A stretch of DNA of 64,000 nucleotides from Campylobacterota bacterium (GCA_013153715.1 JAADDW010000019.1:1-64000); one strand, 5' to 3'; positions 20,222 through 31,500 are shown, numbered from the stretch's first letter. Numbers and translations are program-made. Notes: generated by a model not told the origin, from the sequence alone.

Positions 20222-20872
20222 ATGGAGAAAATCTTGATTGTAGAAGATGAGAGCCTTGTGGCCATGGAGATAGAAAGTGCTCTCACACAGCAAGGATACC
20301 AGGTGTGTGGCATTGTCGATAACGCTCGGGAGGCTATCGAGCTGACCCACAGCCATTCTCCCGATGCCGTTCTCATGGATATTTACCTCAACGGGAGTGT
20401 CGATGGTATCAGGGCTTGTCGAAAGATAAAGGAGCTCGGCGATATTCCCGTCATCTTTTTGACCGCTTACTCCGATAACCACACTGTCGATGAAGCGGTG
20501 GAGTGCCAGCCAGACGGCTATCTGGTCAAACCTTTCCGCCGTTCCGAGTTGATAGCCACACTCAAATTGGTATTGAAGCGGTACCAGAACGACCTCGTCC
20601 CGATATGTAACGACCTCTACTACGATAGGAACAATTTTCAGATCGTCAGGGGAGGGGAACGGATAGACCTGACAAAGAAAGAGGTGGAGCTCTTGGAGTT
20701 CTGTCTGGCCCGAAAGGGGAGGGTCGTCCCCTTCGACGATCTGGAGTATGCCCTCTGGCCCGATGGGGCTATTGCAGATGCTACCAGGAGAGCCTTGATC
20801 CATAGATTGAGGAGCAAATTGGGAGGGGAGTGTCTCAAAAGCCTTCCAGGGATAGGGTGCAAGCTCTCCTAG
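20222..20872 (+). CDS. response regulator with C-terminal winged-helix domain
   Basis: EDESLVAMEIESALTQQGY, DAVLMDIYL, PVIFLTAY, LVKPFRRSEL; OmpR-like C-terminus. Confidence 0.9.
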   Translation: MEKILIVEDESLVAMEIESALTQQGYQVCGIVDNAREAIELTHSHSPDAVLMDIYLNGSVDGIRACRKIKELGDIPVIFLTAYSDNHTVDEAVECQPDGYLVKPFRRSELIATLKLVLKRYQNDLVPICNDLYYDRNNFQIVRGGERIDLTKKEVELLEFCLARKGRVVPFDDLEYALWPDGAIADATRRALIHRLRSKLGGECLKSLPGIGCKLS

Positions 20873-22686
20873 TCTATGGGAAAGTAGATGGTGTAGTGTA
20901 AACCTCCGTGACTTCTTATCTCGATTTTTCCCTTCAGCTGGTGGGTTGCTAGGGTCTTCACAATCTTCAATCCCAATCCTTCATGGGACCTGCCCTTGGG
21001 ATCGATCCCCCTTCCGTTGTCTGAGATGGTCAGCTTATAGTTTCCATCTTGGCGGGTGAAGATGATGGTAATTTTCCCTTTATCCCCCTCCCGAAATGCA
21101 TATTTGAGGGCGTTGGTCACGAGCTCATTGACAATGAGACCGCAATAGATGGCCCTGTCCATGTCGAGGGTAGCGTTGGAGTGGATCGAAATATCTATGG
21201 ACTGCTCTGCAGAGTAGGTTGTCCGGAGACCGTCTATGAGTGTTTCCAGATAGCGCTGAAGATCGACTTTGGAGAGAGAGTTCTCCTTGTAGAGCATCTC
21301 ATGAATGTTGCTGATGGCCCGTATCCTATTTTCTGCCTCTATTAGAATTTTCCCCAACTCCCTATTTCTGTGTTTGTCGGCTTGGAGGCGGAGGAGGGAG
21401 GTGATGATTTGGAGATTGTTCTTGACCCTGTGGTGGAGCTCTTTGAGGAGCATAGCCCTCTCCTGAAGGGTCTTTTGGAGCTCCTGGGTCTTGCCGTTGG
21501 CATAGGCCTCCAACCTTCTCTTTTCCAGTGTTCTCCTCCTCAAGAGCTCCTGAGTTATTCTGTTCTTCTCCAGTCTCATTGTGTTGATCCTGGCAGAGAG
21601 AGCCATGGAGAAGAGCATCGCTTCGCCGATAACTCCTATATAGACCAGATAGGGAAAGCGATCATAGAGATCGCTAACCCCAATTTGGCGGAGGACGAGG
21701 AGGGTGGTACTTGTGAAGAGGAGGGTCCAGCCGAGAAGGTAGTAGAGGGCCTCCCTCTTACCATGGAGATAGGCGAAGAGACCGATATAGAGGAGATAGG
21801 CGAATGTTGCTGAATAGTAGATCCTCTCTAGAGAGGTAGGGATGATCTCCCAAGTTATCTCTACAAGATAGAGGAGGGAGAGGGTGAAGAGTATGAGATT
21901 GAGACTCTGGTCAATCCTTGGAAATGCGGAGGAGAGGTTGAGAAATGTCTTTGTAAAGAGGATCATAGAGATGGCAAGGATGAGGAGGAGCGTCGAAATG
22001 AGCCTCTTGCTCATGACAAACCCTGTGAAAAATGTGGTGAGGACACCGTCGATATGGAGTATGAGGAGTGTGAAGATGGAGACCATGAGAATATAGAAAA
22101 AGTAGCTCATATCTTTGGTCAGGAAGAGGAGGAAGAGATTGTAGATCAGTATGGCGCCGATGGCACCGATAAAGAGCATGGCCAGAAGGAGTTGTTCCAT
22201 GTTGATAGAGAAAAAGGTGGAGGGGTTGTAGAGTTTCAGCTTGACGATGGTTGCCGCATCCCGATTTGAGGCTTCAAGAAGGAGATTTTTGGTCTCATGG
22301 GGCTTGAAGTGGAGACGGTAGTAGTAGATGAGGGAGTTCTCGTGGCGGTTGAGGTAGAGAGAGTTTGTATTGCGCTCATAGAGGGAGAGCTCCTTCTGAA
22401 TGGGATAATCGAATGCCAAAATCTTCTCCACACTCTCATTGGACTCATTGGTTATATCGAATTTGATCCATACCCTCTTGTCGTAGAGATAGCCGAGGAG
22501 GAGGTTGTCTTTGAAAGAGCGGATGAAAATCCCCTCATCACTAGGGGGTTCTGTAAGTTCTTGAGGGGCTATGAAATAGTGAACATAGGGTGTGATATTG
22601 AGGGAGTCACTCTTTTGGTTGATTTTAATCTCTCCTCCGCAGAGGAGAGAGAAGAGGAGAAGGGGTAGGAGCACCAATTTACCCAT
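20869..22686 (-). CDS. 7TMR-DISM sensor histidine kinase (HisKA_2 type)
   Basis: Exported sensor plus 7 TMs; LLKELHHRVKNNLQIITSLLRLQ; HATPase DNGRGIDPKG. Confidence 0.9.
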   Translation of the reverse strand: MGKLVLLPLLLFSLLCGGEIKINQKSDSLNITPYVHYFIAPQELTEPPSDEGIFIRSFKDNLLLGYLYDKRVWIKFDITNESNESVEKILAFDYPIQKELSLYERNTNSLYLNRHENSLIYYYRLHFKPHETKNLLLEASNRDAATIVKLKLYNPSTFFSINMEQLLLAMLFIGAIGAILIYNLFLLFLTKDMSYFFYILMVSIFTLLILHIDGVLTTFFTGFVMSKRLISTLLLILAISMILFTKTFLNLSSAFPRIDQSLNLILFTLSLLYLVEITWEIIPTSLERIYYSATFAYLLYIGLFAYLHGKREALYYLLGWTLLFTSTTLLVLRQIGVSDLYDRFPYLVYIGVIGEAMLFSMALSARINTMRLEKNRITQELLRRRTLEKRRLEAYANGKTQELQKTLQERAMLLKELHHRVKNNLQIITSLLRLQADKHRNRELGKILIEAENRIRAISNIHEMLYKENSLSKVDLQRYLETLIDGLRTTYSAEQSIDISIHSNATLDMDRAIYCGLIVNELVTNALKYAFREGDKGKITIIFTRQDGNYKLTISDNGRGIDPKGRSHEGLGLKIVKTLATHQLKGKIEIRSHGGLHYTIYFPID

Positions 22687-22750
22687 AGAGATCTGCTTCC
22701 CCCTTCCATTGACATCTATACTGTTTTGGAGTATAATTTCAACTCCATAA

Positions 22751-22827
22751 GGCTGGGTAGCTCAGCTGGTGAGAGCGCTGGTCTCATAAGCCGGAGGTCG
22801 ACGGTTCGAGTCCGTCCCCAGCTACCA
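22751..22827 (+). tRNA. tRNA-Met (anticodon CAT)
   Basis: GGCTGGGTAGCTCAGCTGGTGAGAGCGCTGGTCTCATAAGCCGGAGGTCGACGGTTCGAGTCCGTCCCCAGCTACCA cloverleaf with encoded CCA. Confidence 0.95.
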
Positions 22828-23108
22828 GATACTCTTCTTCAATACTCCCCACGAGAATATCCGAAAACTGAAGTTTTTAAATACCGATACACTTAAATTA
22901 TATCAAGTTAATGAATATTGGTTACTGAAATCTCCCGAAAGTACAGTCTGGCAGATCCATCCAACTTAAAGGCTATCATGACTCCTCTCTTCTGTTTATC
23001 CATCTGCTACAGTTTCATCAAAATTTTTCCAGCGTACAGATACCCCTCACTTCAGGCAAGAAGTTGTTGACGATATTCTCTAGTGATTTCTTATATTTCC
23101 GTTGGCTC

Positions 23109-23258
23109 TTACTCCTCTTCTTTTAACTCTCCATCTGCCGTATGTCCGGGGAAAAGGGTCCTATTCCACCCCTCGGGATAGCACTGGGCAAAGCTCAGAA
23201 GGGCTGTGCTACCAATGAGGATACAGGCTTTGCCAAGGTGTTTGACGAACCTTCTCAT
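23109..23258 (-). CDS. small exported/lipoprotein-like protein, 49 aa (not in ORF track)
   Basis: SD AAAGGAGGAG before ATG; MRRFVKHLGKACILIGSTALLSFAQCYPEGWNRTLFPGHTADGELKEEE*. Confidence 0.6.
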   Translation of the reverse strand: MRRFVKHLGKACILIGSTALLSFAQCYPEGWNRTLFPGHTADGELKEEE

Positions 23259-23348
23259 CTGCTCCTCCTTTCTCCCAGAAAATACTCCGCAGGTATTCTG
23301 ATTAATTATAATTAACCGAATAAGAGAGAGTCAACTCCAGCCCGAGTT

Positions 23349-23651
23349 ATGGAAAACAGACTGAGAATATGGAATAATGGCGAAACAGAAAGAGATACAA
23401 CCGAAAGGAGCAGAGGAGAGATGGATAGAGAAGAGGCGATGGCAGAGTTCAAAAAGTATGAGGAGATGCGCCAGGAGATGTACAGTTTCCTAGAAGAGTT
23501 CATTCCGAGAAGAGAGGATGGGACCCTCGATTTCGAAAGGGCTCGGGAGATCAACGCCAAGGAGGTCTTCGACCGCTGGTTCAAATTGGACTACCAGGCC
23601 CGCCGCATCAGGGGAATTGCCATTAACTGCTTGGGCCTCAAGGGTGAGTAG
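23349..23651 (+). CDS. hypothetical protein
   Basis: Charged ORF overlapping the methyltransferase gene start. Confidence 0.5.
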   Translation: MENRLRIWNNGETERDTTERSRGEMDREEAMAEFKKYEEMRQEMYSFLEEFIPRREDGTLDFERAREINAKEVFDRWFKLDYQARRIRGIAINCLGLKGE

Positions 23652-24240
23652 TTTCGATGAGAGGGCCGCCCAGTGGGACAAGAACAGGCGGCGTCAAGAG
23701 GTAGCCCGAGCTGTAGCGGAATTTATTAAACCCTATCTGAGGGGAGGGGAGGGAGTCCTCGATTTCGGCTGTGGGACGGGATTGGTCAGCTACAACCTCC
23801 TCCCCCTCCCCAAGAAGATAGTCGGCGTGGACAGTTCCGCCAAGATGCGGGAGGTTTTCAACAATAAATCTCCAGACCCGACTACGATCTATGCCCTTCC
23901 AGAGATCCCCGATGAGGAGTTCGACCTCATCGTCACTTCCATGACACTCCATCACATTGAAGATATTGAAACTCTAGCCGGACTCTTCCGGAGCCATCTC
24001 ACGCCCGGAGGACTCCTGGCTATAGCCGACCTTCTCCCAGAAGATGGGACATTTCACGACCACGGGAATGAGGGGGTCTTCCACTTTGGATTCAATCCCT
24101 CCGAGCTCACTCGAACATTTGGAAAGGAGGGCTTCCGACAAATAGCCCTCTCTTCCCCCTACACCATCAGAAAGGAGAGGGGGAACTATCCCCTCTTCAC
24201 CCTAATTCTCCAGAGAGAGAGGAACCCTCACTCCAAATAG
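23518..24240 (+). CDS. class I SAM-dependent methyltransferase (true start probably near 23640)
   Basis: VLDFGCGTGLVSYNLL, VGVDSS, SMTLHHIEDIETL. Confidence 0.88.
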   Translation: MGPSISKGLGRSTPRRSSTAGSNWTTRPAASGELPLTAWASRVSSFDERAAQWDKNRRRQEVARAVAEFIKPYLRGGEGVLDFGCGTGLVSYNLLPLPKKIVGVDSSAKMREVFNNKSPDPTTIYALPEIPDEEFDLIVTSMTLHHIEDIETLAGLFRSHLTPGGLLAIADLLPEDGTFHDHGNEGVFHFGFNPSELTRTFGKEGFRQIALSSPYTIRKERGNYPLFTLILQRERNPHSK

Positions 24241-24851
24241 TTGAGGAGCTCTCTCAAATCTTTACGATCTATGATGATGTTGGCCTCTTTCTTCAGAACC
24301 TCCTTGGCACAGAAGGCCACCCTTTTGGAAGCGTAGGCGAACATACTCCTATCGTTGGCTCCATCACCTACAGCTACAGTCCTCTCGGGAGGAATACCGA
24401 GGAGTCTCTGGAGCCTCTCCAACATATCTCCCTTGCTCCAGTTGAACATCATCTCCCCTCCCACCAGACCTGTCAATCTCCCATCCTTGGCGTGGAGGAT
24501 ATTGCTGAAATCGCTGTCAAATCCCAACACCTTCCGGGCGTAGCCAGTTGCATTACGGAACCCTCCGCTGAAGACAACAACCCTATATCCCCTTTCCTGA
24601 AGCTCTCCAATGGTCTCCTTGGCCCCGGGCATGTAGGGGAGATTGTGGCAGATCTCATCTACTTGGGAGACCTCCAACCCTTCCAACAATTTGACACGCA
24701 TAATGAGACTCTCGAAGAAATCGAGCTCCCCCCGCATGGCCATCTCCGTAATCTCTCCCACCTTCTCCTTCAATCCGAGGGGGGCGGCGAGGAAGTCTAT
24801 GGTCTCTCCATCCATAAGAGTCGAATCGAAATCGAAGACGCAGAGTTTCAT
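24228..24851 (-). CDS. serB: phosphoserine phosphatase (HAD)
   Basis: FDFDSTLMDGETIDFLA; VVFSGGFRNATGYARKVLG; VAVGDGANDRSM. Confidence 0.93.
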   Translation of the reverse strand: MKLCVFDFDSTLMDGETIDFLAAPLGLKEKVGEITEMAMRGELDFFESLIMRVKLLEGLEVSQVDEICHNLPYMPGAKETIGELQERGYRVVVFSGGFRNATGYARKVLGFDSDFSNILHAKDGRLTGLVGGEMMFNWSKGDMLERLQRLLGIPPERTVAVGDGANDRSMFAYASKRVAFCAKEVLKKEANIIIDRKDLRELLNYLE

Positions 24852-24932
24852 TGGGATTAGATCCTTGATAACTGGTGGTTTTCATTAAATTTTAACGAAT
24901 AGTATACTAAAATACTTAAAAAAAGGTGGCTG

Positions 24933-25844
24933 ATGTTCGATGCGCTGATCGAGAAACTTCAGACCGGTCGCTATATCACGCTCGAAACGACACCAGGACA
25001 TATTCCCACCATAGACAACATCATCGAAAAAATTGAGAAATTGAAACTCCATGAGAGGGTCGATGGCTTCTCCACCACCGACAACCCTCTAGCCAAACTG
25101 AAATACAACTCCCTCTTTGCGGCCTGCAAACTCCAGAAGCGATTTAAGAAGCCTGTCATAGCCACCATGACTATGCGGGACCGGAACAAGATCGCTCTCC
25201 AATCGGATCTCCTGGCGGCCAATGACTTCGATGTAAGGGCGATCCTCGCCCTCACGGGAGATCCAGCCAAAATCAGCGACCAACCCAATACCAAGGGGTG
25301 TTTCGAGGGAGATAGTACCCTCCTCCTCGACATAATCAAATGTTTCAACGCCGGTATCGACTATGCGGGAAAAGAGTTTGCCATAAAGCCCAAGAGAATC
25401 TATCCCTTTGCCGTCTCCAACGCCTACGCCAAAAATCCCAAAACTATCCAGAAGAGGTTCAAGAAGAAGCTGGACCATAGGGCGATGGCCATCATCACCC
25501 AGCCTGTCTTCGATATAAAAAATGCTAAAAAATTGTTGGAAATGTTCGATGAAATAAGGAACCAGTACGAGGGAGAAAGGAGGAAGGCCCAGCTCATTTT
25601 TGGATTCTTCCCTGTAACCCGACTGAAGACAGCCCAATTTCTGGCTTCCCATGTTCCGGGCATCAATGTACCGAGCTACTGGATCGACGAGCTCTACAAG
25701 GCCCACAGAGATGGGGAGAGAAAGGAGTACGAGGTGGGATTTCAACTCTCGAAGGAGCTCTTTGAGGCTTTGGTGGGGTTGCACCCCAAGATCCATATTA
25801 TGACAGCAAATAGATTCGAGTTGGCAGATGAGATACTTCATTAG
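24933..25844 (+). CDS. metF: methylenetetrahydrofolate reductase
   Basis: ALTGDPAK, RAMAIITQPVFD, IFGFFPVTRLKTAQFLASHVPGINVP. Confidence 0.85.
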   Translation: MFDALIEKLQTGRYITLETTPGHIPTIDNIIEKIEKLKLHERVDGFSTTDNPLAKLKYNSLFAACKLQKRFKKPVIATMTMRDRNKIALQSDLLAANDFDVRAILALTGDPAKISDQPNTKGCFEGDSTLLLDIIKCFNAGIDYAGKEFAIKPKRIYPFAVSNAYAKNPKTIQKRFKKKLDHRAMAIITQPVFDIKNAKKLLEMFDEIRNQYEGERRKAQLIFGFFPVTRLKTAQFLASHVPGINVPSYWIDELYKAHRDGERKEYEVGFQLSKELFEALVGLHPKIHIMTANRFELADEILH

Positions 25845-26715
25845 TTTAGCGGTAGCCCTCCCCCTCATGGCGGGAACAATCGATTACTACTACCATAAGC
25901 TCTTCTCATTCGTCAGTGATACTCTCCGGAGTATCGATATGATGTTGAGCGATAGTAATGAGAGTCTGAAGCAGAAATTCTCTATCCGCTCCTCTGTCGA
26001 TACGATCATGGAGAGTAGAGAGGCCGTCCGGTTTAAATTTAACATCAGAGCCCATATCTCTCTTCCGAGGACCCAGAAAAGGCTAAACCTCTTCTTCCAA
26101 GAATATCGGAGGAGTGAAAATATAGATGACGAGACCCAACGGGATCTAGACAAATCTGTTAAAGACCGCTCCTTCCTGGTCGGTATCCAATATCTGACAT
26201 TCAAACACCTCTCCTATCGGGCGGGGGTCCGCTTCCACGGCATCTCTCCAGACCCCTTTGTCTCCGCCGCATGGGAGAATACATTCTACCTTACCGATAA
26301 TTCATGGATCTACTACGGAGATAAGATTTTCTACTATCTCGACCGCCATCTGGACAACAAGCTCTTCGCCTCCTATCAGCAACGGGTAGATGAGCAGACC
26401 GTCTTCTCCTTCGACAATGTCTATCGATACCAGGAGTATCTGAAAGAGCACCAATACACCCACCGCCTCACCTGGTACCGATCTATGGGGCGGTATGAGT
26501 TTATCTCCCCCAAGGCGATGATCTACTCCACCCAGAACGAGGACCACGGCTATCGGCTCAACTACTACTATGTTGGAATTGCCTACCACGACCGGATCTT
26601 CAGGGATTGGCTCTTCTATGAGATAGAGCCGGGGCTCATCTGGCGTGATGAATACGATTTTAAACCGGGCTTCCGCTGGCTCTTCCGCTTCGGAATTTCT
26701 CTGGAGCGCAACTGA
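25828..26715 (+). CDS. hypothetical exported protein, outer-membrane-like
   Basis: Signal peptide; aromatic-rich beta pattern ending FRFGISLERN. Confidence 0.55.
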   Translation: MRYFISLAVALPLMAGTIDYYYHKLFSFVSDTLRSIDMMLSDSNESLKQKFSIRSSVDTIMESREAVRFKFNIRAHISLPRTQKRLNLFFQEYRRSENIDDETQRDLDKSVKDRSFLVGIQYLTFKHLSYRAGVRFHGISPDPFVSAAWENTFYLTDNSWIYYGDKIFYYLDRHLDNKLFASYQQRVDEQTVFSFDNVYRYQEYLKEHQYTHRLTWYRSMGRYEFISPKAMIYSTQNEDHGYRLNYYYVGIAYHDRIFRDWLFYEIEPGLIWRDEYDFKPGFRWLFRFGISLERN

Positions 26716-27205
26716 TCCTTCCCAGCTCACCACCCCTCCATTCGGTTGGGAGATGGGAGCCGATGACCGCCACGGGGGGGCTATTTGAGAGGGGAGTGAA
26801 CCTGACTGGTCCAGCTCTCCGCCCCTCCTCCCCACCTCTCTAGAGAAGAGGGCACTCTCCCAGGGGGAGATCTCTCCAATACGAAGGTTGAAACGGTCTG
26901 TCTGATAATTTGATGAGTGGAGAGAGTAGTTTCGAGGTAGTTGGTTGTCTGAACCGCCCCTCCCTCCACTTCAGCGGAGGAGGGGGAGCCACCGGCAAGG
27001 AAAGGAGCTCCTCTTTCTATTCGAGAGGCATCTGGTGAGCTGTCCGGTCCTCAATGGTAGCTTTCTGCTCTATCGGCAGACTGGTCAACTGAGGAGGTTA
27101 ACCTGCCAGAGCCACCTCCACAGCCCCTAATCTGGTTGGATTAATTCCACCTCCCATCGCCGCCTTGAAAGGTGGAGCTTCGGCAGATGGTGATAAGATT
27201 TGAGA

Positions 27206-27553
27206 TCAGATGGCCCACTGCCTCATTCTGCTCCTCGCCTGATCCCGATGCTCCCGCTTGATAGCATCGACCAGCATGGCCATTGTGATAGCCAATACCC
27301 CGAGGTCGTCGCTGTAACCACCCATAACCATATCGGGCACCGCATCAAGGGGGAGAATAAAATATCCAAGGGCCGCAAAGATTGTTGCCTTCACTTTCAT
27401 AGGAGTATCTCTATCTTTAGCGACATAGTAGAGGGTGAGGGCTTTCTCCACAACCTCCCGTCCTGCAACTCTGGCAAATCTCTTGATCTTCTCCCAGAAG
27501 CTTGCGTCCGAGTACTCCCGCTCAAATCGTTTAATATCATACTGGAGCGCCAT
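27206..27553 (-). CDS. DUF1232 (YkvA-like) protein
   Basis: FAALGYFILPLDAVPDMVMGGYSDDLGVLAITM. Confidence 0.85.
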   Translation of the reverse strand: MALQYDIKRFEREYSDASFWEKIKRFARVAGREVVEKALTLYYVAKDRDTPMKVKATIFAALGYFILPLDAVPDMVMGGYSDDLGVLAITMAMLVDAIKREHRDQARSRMRQWAI

Positions 27554-27698
27554 ACTCTCCCTTTCTTTAACGAATTTGAAGCTTGCCCATTCATTATCGG
27601 AACAAGCTTTTCTAATTTTAAAGAAAATTTACGATTTTTTCAAAAAAATAAAATCAAGCTGGGAGAGAATGGGAGATAGAGGGGTAGAAAGTGACTCC

Positions 27699-28067
27699 TC
27701 ACACCGGCTCAAAGTTGAGGGAGAGACCGTTAATACAGTACCTGAGACCTGTAGGGGGAGGACCATCCTCAAAGAGATGTCCCAAGTGGGCTCCACACCT
27801 TTTACAGTGGACCTCCCTCCGCACCATTCCGTAGCTCCTATCGACCTCCTCCTCCACAACCTCGGAAGAGATGGGCTCGAAGAAGCTGGGCCACCCCGTC
27901 CCCGAATCGAACTTGGCACTCCAACTGAAAAGGGGTGTGCCGCAACATTTACAGGAGAATATCCCCTTTCTCTTCTCCCCATTGAGGGGGCTGGAAAAGG
28001 GCGGCTCTGTCCCCCTTTCAAACATAACATGGTATTCAAGGGGAGTCAGCTTATCTCTGCACTTCAT
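27699..28067 (-). CDS. msrB: peptide-methionine (R)-S-oxide reductase
   Basis: [53 protein letters not shown]. Confidence 0.96.
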   Translation of the reverse strand: MKCRDKLTPLEYHVMFERGTEPPFSSPLNGEKRKGIFSCKCCGTPLFSWSAKFDSGTGWPSFFEPISSEVVEEEVDRSYGMVRREVHCKRCGAHLGHLFEDGPPPTGLRYCINGLSLNFEPV

Positions 28068-28587
28068 AGGTTATTCCCATCTCTTCGGCATTCTCGATAT
28101 AGACCTGGAGATCTCCCTCGGTGTGGAGGACGATGATAGGCTCCATCTCATAGTAGGAACACTCTCTGAGGAAACGGTCTATTGTCCCGAGGGCCACTCT
28201 GCTCGCCTCCTCAATGGGGTACCTGTAGGCTCCGGTGCTGATGGAGGGAAAGGCCACCGTCCTCAGCCCATAACTTCGGGCGATACAGAGGCTGTTTTCA
28301 TAACATCGGCTGAGGGTCTCTGCCTCTCCACTCTCCCCACCCCGATAGATCGGCCCCACAGTGTGGATCACCCAGCGGGCTGGGAGGTTGTAACCGTGGG
28401 TAATTTTGGCCTCTCCAGGGCGGGCCCCTCCAAGGGTTTGGCACTCCTGAAGGAGTTGGGGACCTGCCGCCCGATGGATCGCCCCATCAACTCCTCCCCC
28501 TCCCAAAAGGGTCGGGTTGGCCGCATTGACAATAGCATCGACAGAGAGACGGGTAATATCTCCCCGCATCAATTTAATCACTGACAC
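28051..28587 (-). CDS. macro domain O-acetyl-ADP-ribose deacetylase-like protein
   Basis: [34 protein letters not shown]. Confidence 0.95.
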   Translation of the reverse strand: MSVIKLMRGDITRLSVDAIVNAANPTLLGGGGVDGAIHRAAGPQLLQECQTLGGARPGEAKITHGYNLPARWVIHTVGPIYRGGESGEAETLSRCYENSLCIARSYGLRTVAFPSISTGAYRYPIEEASRVALGTIDRFLRECSYYEMEPIIVLHTEGDLQVYIENAEEMGITYEVQR

Positions 28588-31500
28588 CCTTCACACTCCA
28601 TACTTCTATCTGCCACATCCTGAATAATCTCGGGAGACTGGCTCCGAAGATAGTAGGTTGACTTGAGGCCGAGTCGCCACGCCAATGTATAGATCTCATG
28701 GAGATAGCGACCGCTGGCCTTATCCAACCTGATGAAGATATTGACACTCTGCCCCTGGTCAATCCATTTCTGCCTCACGGCGGCCGCCTGAATGAGGAGC
28801 CGCTGATCCAGATCGTAGGCCGGAGTATAGTACTCCCAGGTTTCAGGGTTGAGGTTGGGGACAACAACGGGAATAAGCCCGGAGAGGTTCTCCTCAAACC
28901 ATTTTCGCTTATAGACAGGTTCGATTGTCTGGGTGGTCCCCGTCAATATGGAGATGGAGCTGGTGGGAGCTATCGCCATGAGGTAGCCATTCCGCATTCC
29001 GTCTCGCTTCACCTTCTCCCGGAGCTCATTCCAGTCGTAGATATACCCGAAGAGCCCTCCCCGCTCCGGTGTGAGCATTTTAGCCTCTTCATTGGCACTA
29101 TCTATCGGCATGATCCCCCGACTCCAACGGGAGCCCTCAAACTCTGGGTATCTCCCCTTCTCTACCGCCAAATTGGAGCTGGCTCTGATGGCGTTGTAGC
29201 TGATCATCTCCATAATCTCATCTATCTTGTGGAAGTGATCGTCGCTCCCCCACCGTATCTTCTGTTCAGCCAACATCTGGGCCTCTCCCATCACTCCAAG
29301 ACCGATGGAACGGGAGCGCTGGTTTGTCACTTTTACCTTTTTGAGGGGATAGAAGTTGAGGTCGATCACATTGTCCAGCATACGGACAGCTATGGGAACG
29401 ACCCGCTCAATATCCTCCTTGGTGTGGACTTTGGAGAGGTTGATACTGGCTAGGTTGCAGACAGCCGTAGAGCCGTCCAGGGGCACCTTCTCGACAATGA
29501 AGACCTGTTTTCCTCCAATGGTGTCGAGGCTTGTGATCTTCTTCGCCTTTTTCACAATTCCCTGATCTGTGGTGACATCTTCCTCCTCGTCAAAGAGGGT
29601 ATAACTCCCATCCTCATACTCCACCCGCACCCTGTACCGATTGGGTTCGGTATTTTGGAAAATTTCGGTGCAGTTTCCGGTAACAATTCCATTGAAGATG
29701 AGGCTATGGTTATAAAGCTGGGTAGTATCGTAAACATCTTCGTAACCCAGGAACTCTATCTTCTCAATCTCCGTCTCGAAATACCCCTTCCTGCCATACC
29801 CATCGATGGCAAACTCTCCGCTCTCCTCCACAACTCTCCAGGCCTTCCCCTGCTTGGAACCCATAAAGCCGATCTCCTGAAGGAAGAGGAGGGCACTCTC
29901 CCCTTCCACTCTCAGTGGAGAGAGCTGGGGAAGTTCTTCCCGACCAACTCCACCTCCCCTCCCCTCTTCCACAGAGAGAGTACTCTTAATTCCGAAGTTG
30001 GAGAGGAGGAGCTGGACCTCCTCCAGAAATTTTCGGGAGGGTGAGGGGAGCTCCAATAGGAGCCCCTCTCCTCCTTGCACACTCCCTCGGGATGTGAAGA
30101 GCCCCTGGAGATAGCCTCGGACACACTCCTCCCTCCCTCGGAAGACAAACTCCGGAACCTGGAGCTCCATCTCGCCACGGAGGCCAAACTCTTCCAAAAC
30201 CTCCCCCATCTCTCCAATCTGGAGCTGTACCGCTTCGGAGATCTCACCGGACCGAGAGGTAGGAACCACCCCACATTCCCTACCTCCTGTCACTTTTCCG
30301 AAAGCCCTCCAGACTGCCTCTTCCAACACCTCATCACTCTCCGGCCCGGCAACGGTTCCATCGGAATACCCTCTACTCCCCGCAACAACTCCCGCTATAA
30401 AACCGAGCTCATAGGAGCCTTCACTACCGAACTGCCCCCTCGCCGACTGAATGAGAAGGAGATCTCCCTCCTTGAGCTCCCTCAAGGGGAGTTTCACAAC
30501 TTCTCCCTCTCTCACCGTATAGAACTCGTGCCAGGGCGTCGCCTTTATTCCATACCCATCCCTGGTGGTTACCCTATAGACCTCGGCATTCTCCTTTGTC
30601 TTGTACATTTTCAAGCAGGGGGCGACGCCAACTCCCCTCTCTTCCCTCTCCCCATCTGTCCTCAAATCGTAGGTGGCCAGAAGCTCCTCTCCCATCTTCT
30701 CCAACTCGTCAGCCCTGACTAGACCAAATTGGGTGGCCAGCCTCGTATCTCCTGTCACACAGAGATTGGAGCTCCGAATAATACCGTAGTGTTCATTGGG
30801 GTTACACCGGTTGGCATTGTCCTTGAAGCAGAGAAAGGGGTTCCCTGTCTCAAAATAGCTCCGTAAAATCAGTTTCCAGAGCTCTTTGGCCTTGACCTGC
30901 TCTTTAATAATATCGTCTCGCCTCTCATACTCCTCATAGCGCCGCTCAAACTCCTCTCCCCAGACCTCCGTCAGATCGCTAACCTCGTAGGGATCAAAGA
31001 GGGTCCAGATCCCATCTTCGGCGACCCGCTTCATAAAGAGATCGTTGATCCAGAGGGCGGGAAAGAGGTCGTGGGCCCTCCGCCGCTCCTCCCCGCTGTT
31101 CTTCTTCAGATCTATAAAATCCCGAATATCCATGTGCCACGGTTCAATATAGACCGCAATCGCCCCCTTTCGGGTCCCCAGTTGGTCAACAGCGATGGCT
31201 ATATCGTTGGTTATCTTGAGAAAGGGGATAATTCCCCCTGCCGCATTTTTATGGCTATCAATATAGCTCCCAAGGGCCCTCACCTGACTCCAATCCCAAC
31301 CTATTCCGCCGCCAAACTTGGAGAGGAGGGCCATCTCCTTGTAGGCATCGAAAATTCCCTCTATGTTGTCCGGAGTCGAACCGATATAGCAAGAACTCAA
31401 CTGATGGCGGGTCGTTCGGGCATTGGAGAGGGTAGGAGTTGCAACCATGACCTCAAACTTGCTGATAACATCATAGAACCGCTTCGCCCATCCCTGGCAG

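Noticed and set aside
27435-28584. Plus-strand ORFs 27435-28136 and 27871-28584
   Set aside because: Opposite msrB and the macro-domain gene, which have clear family motifs
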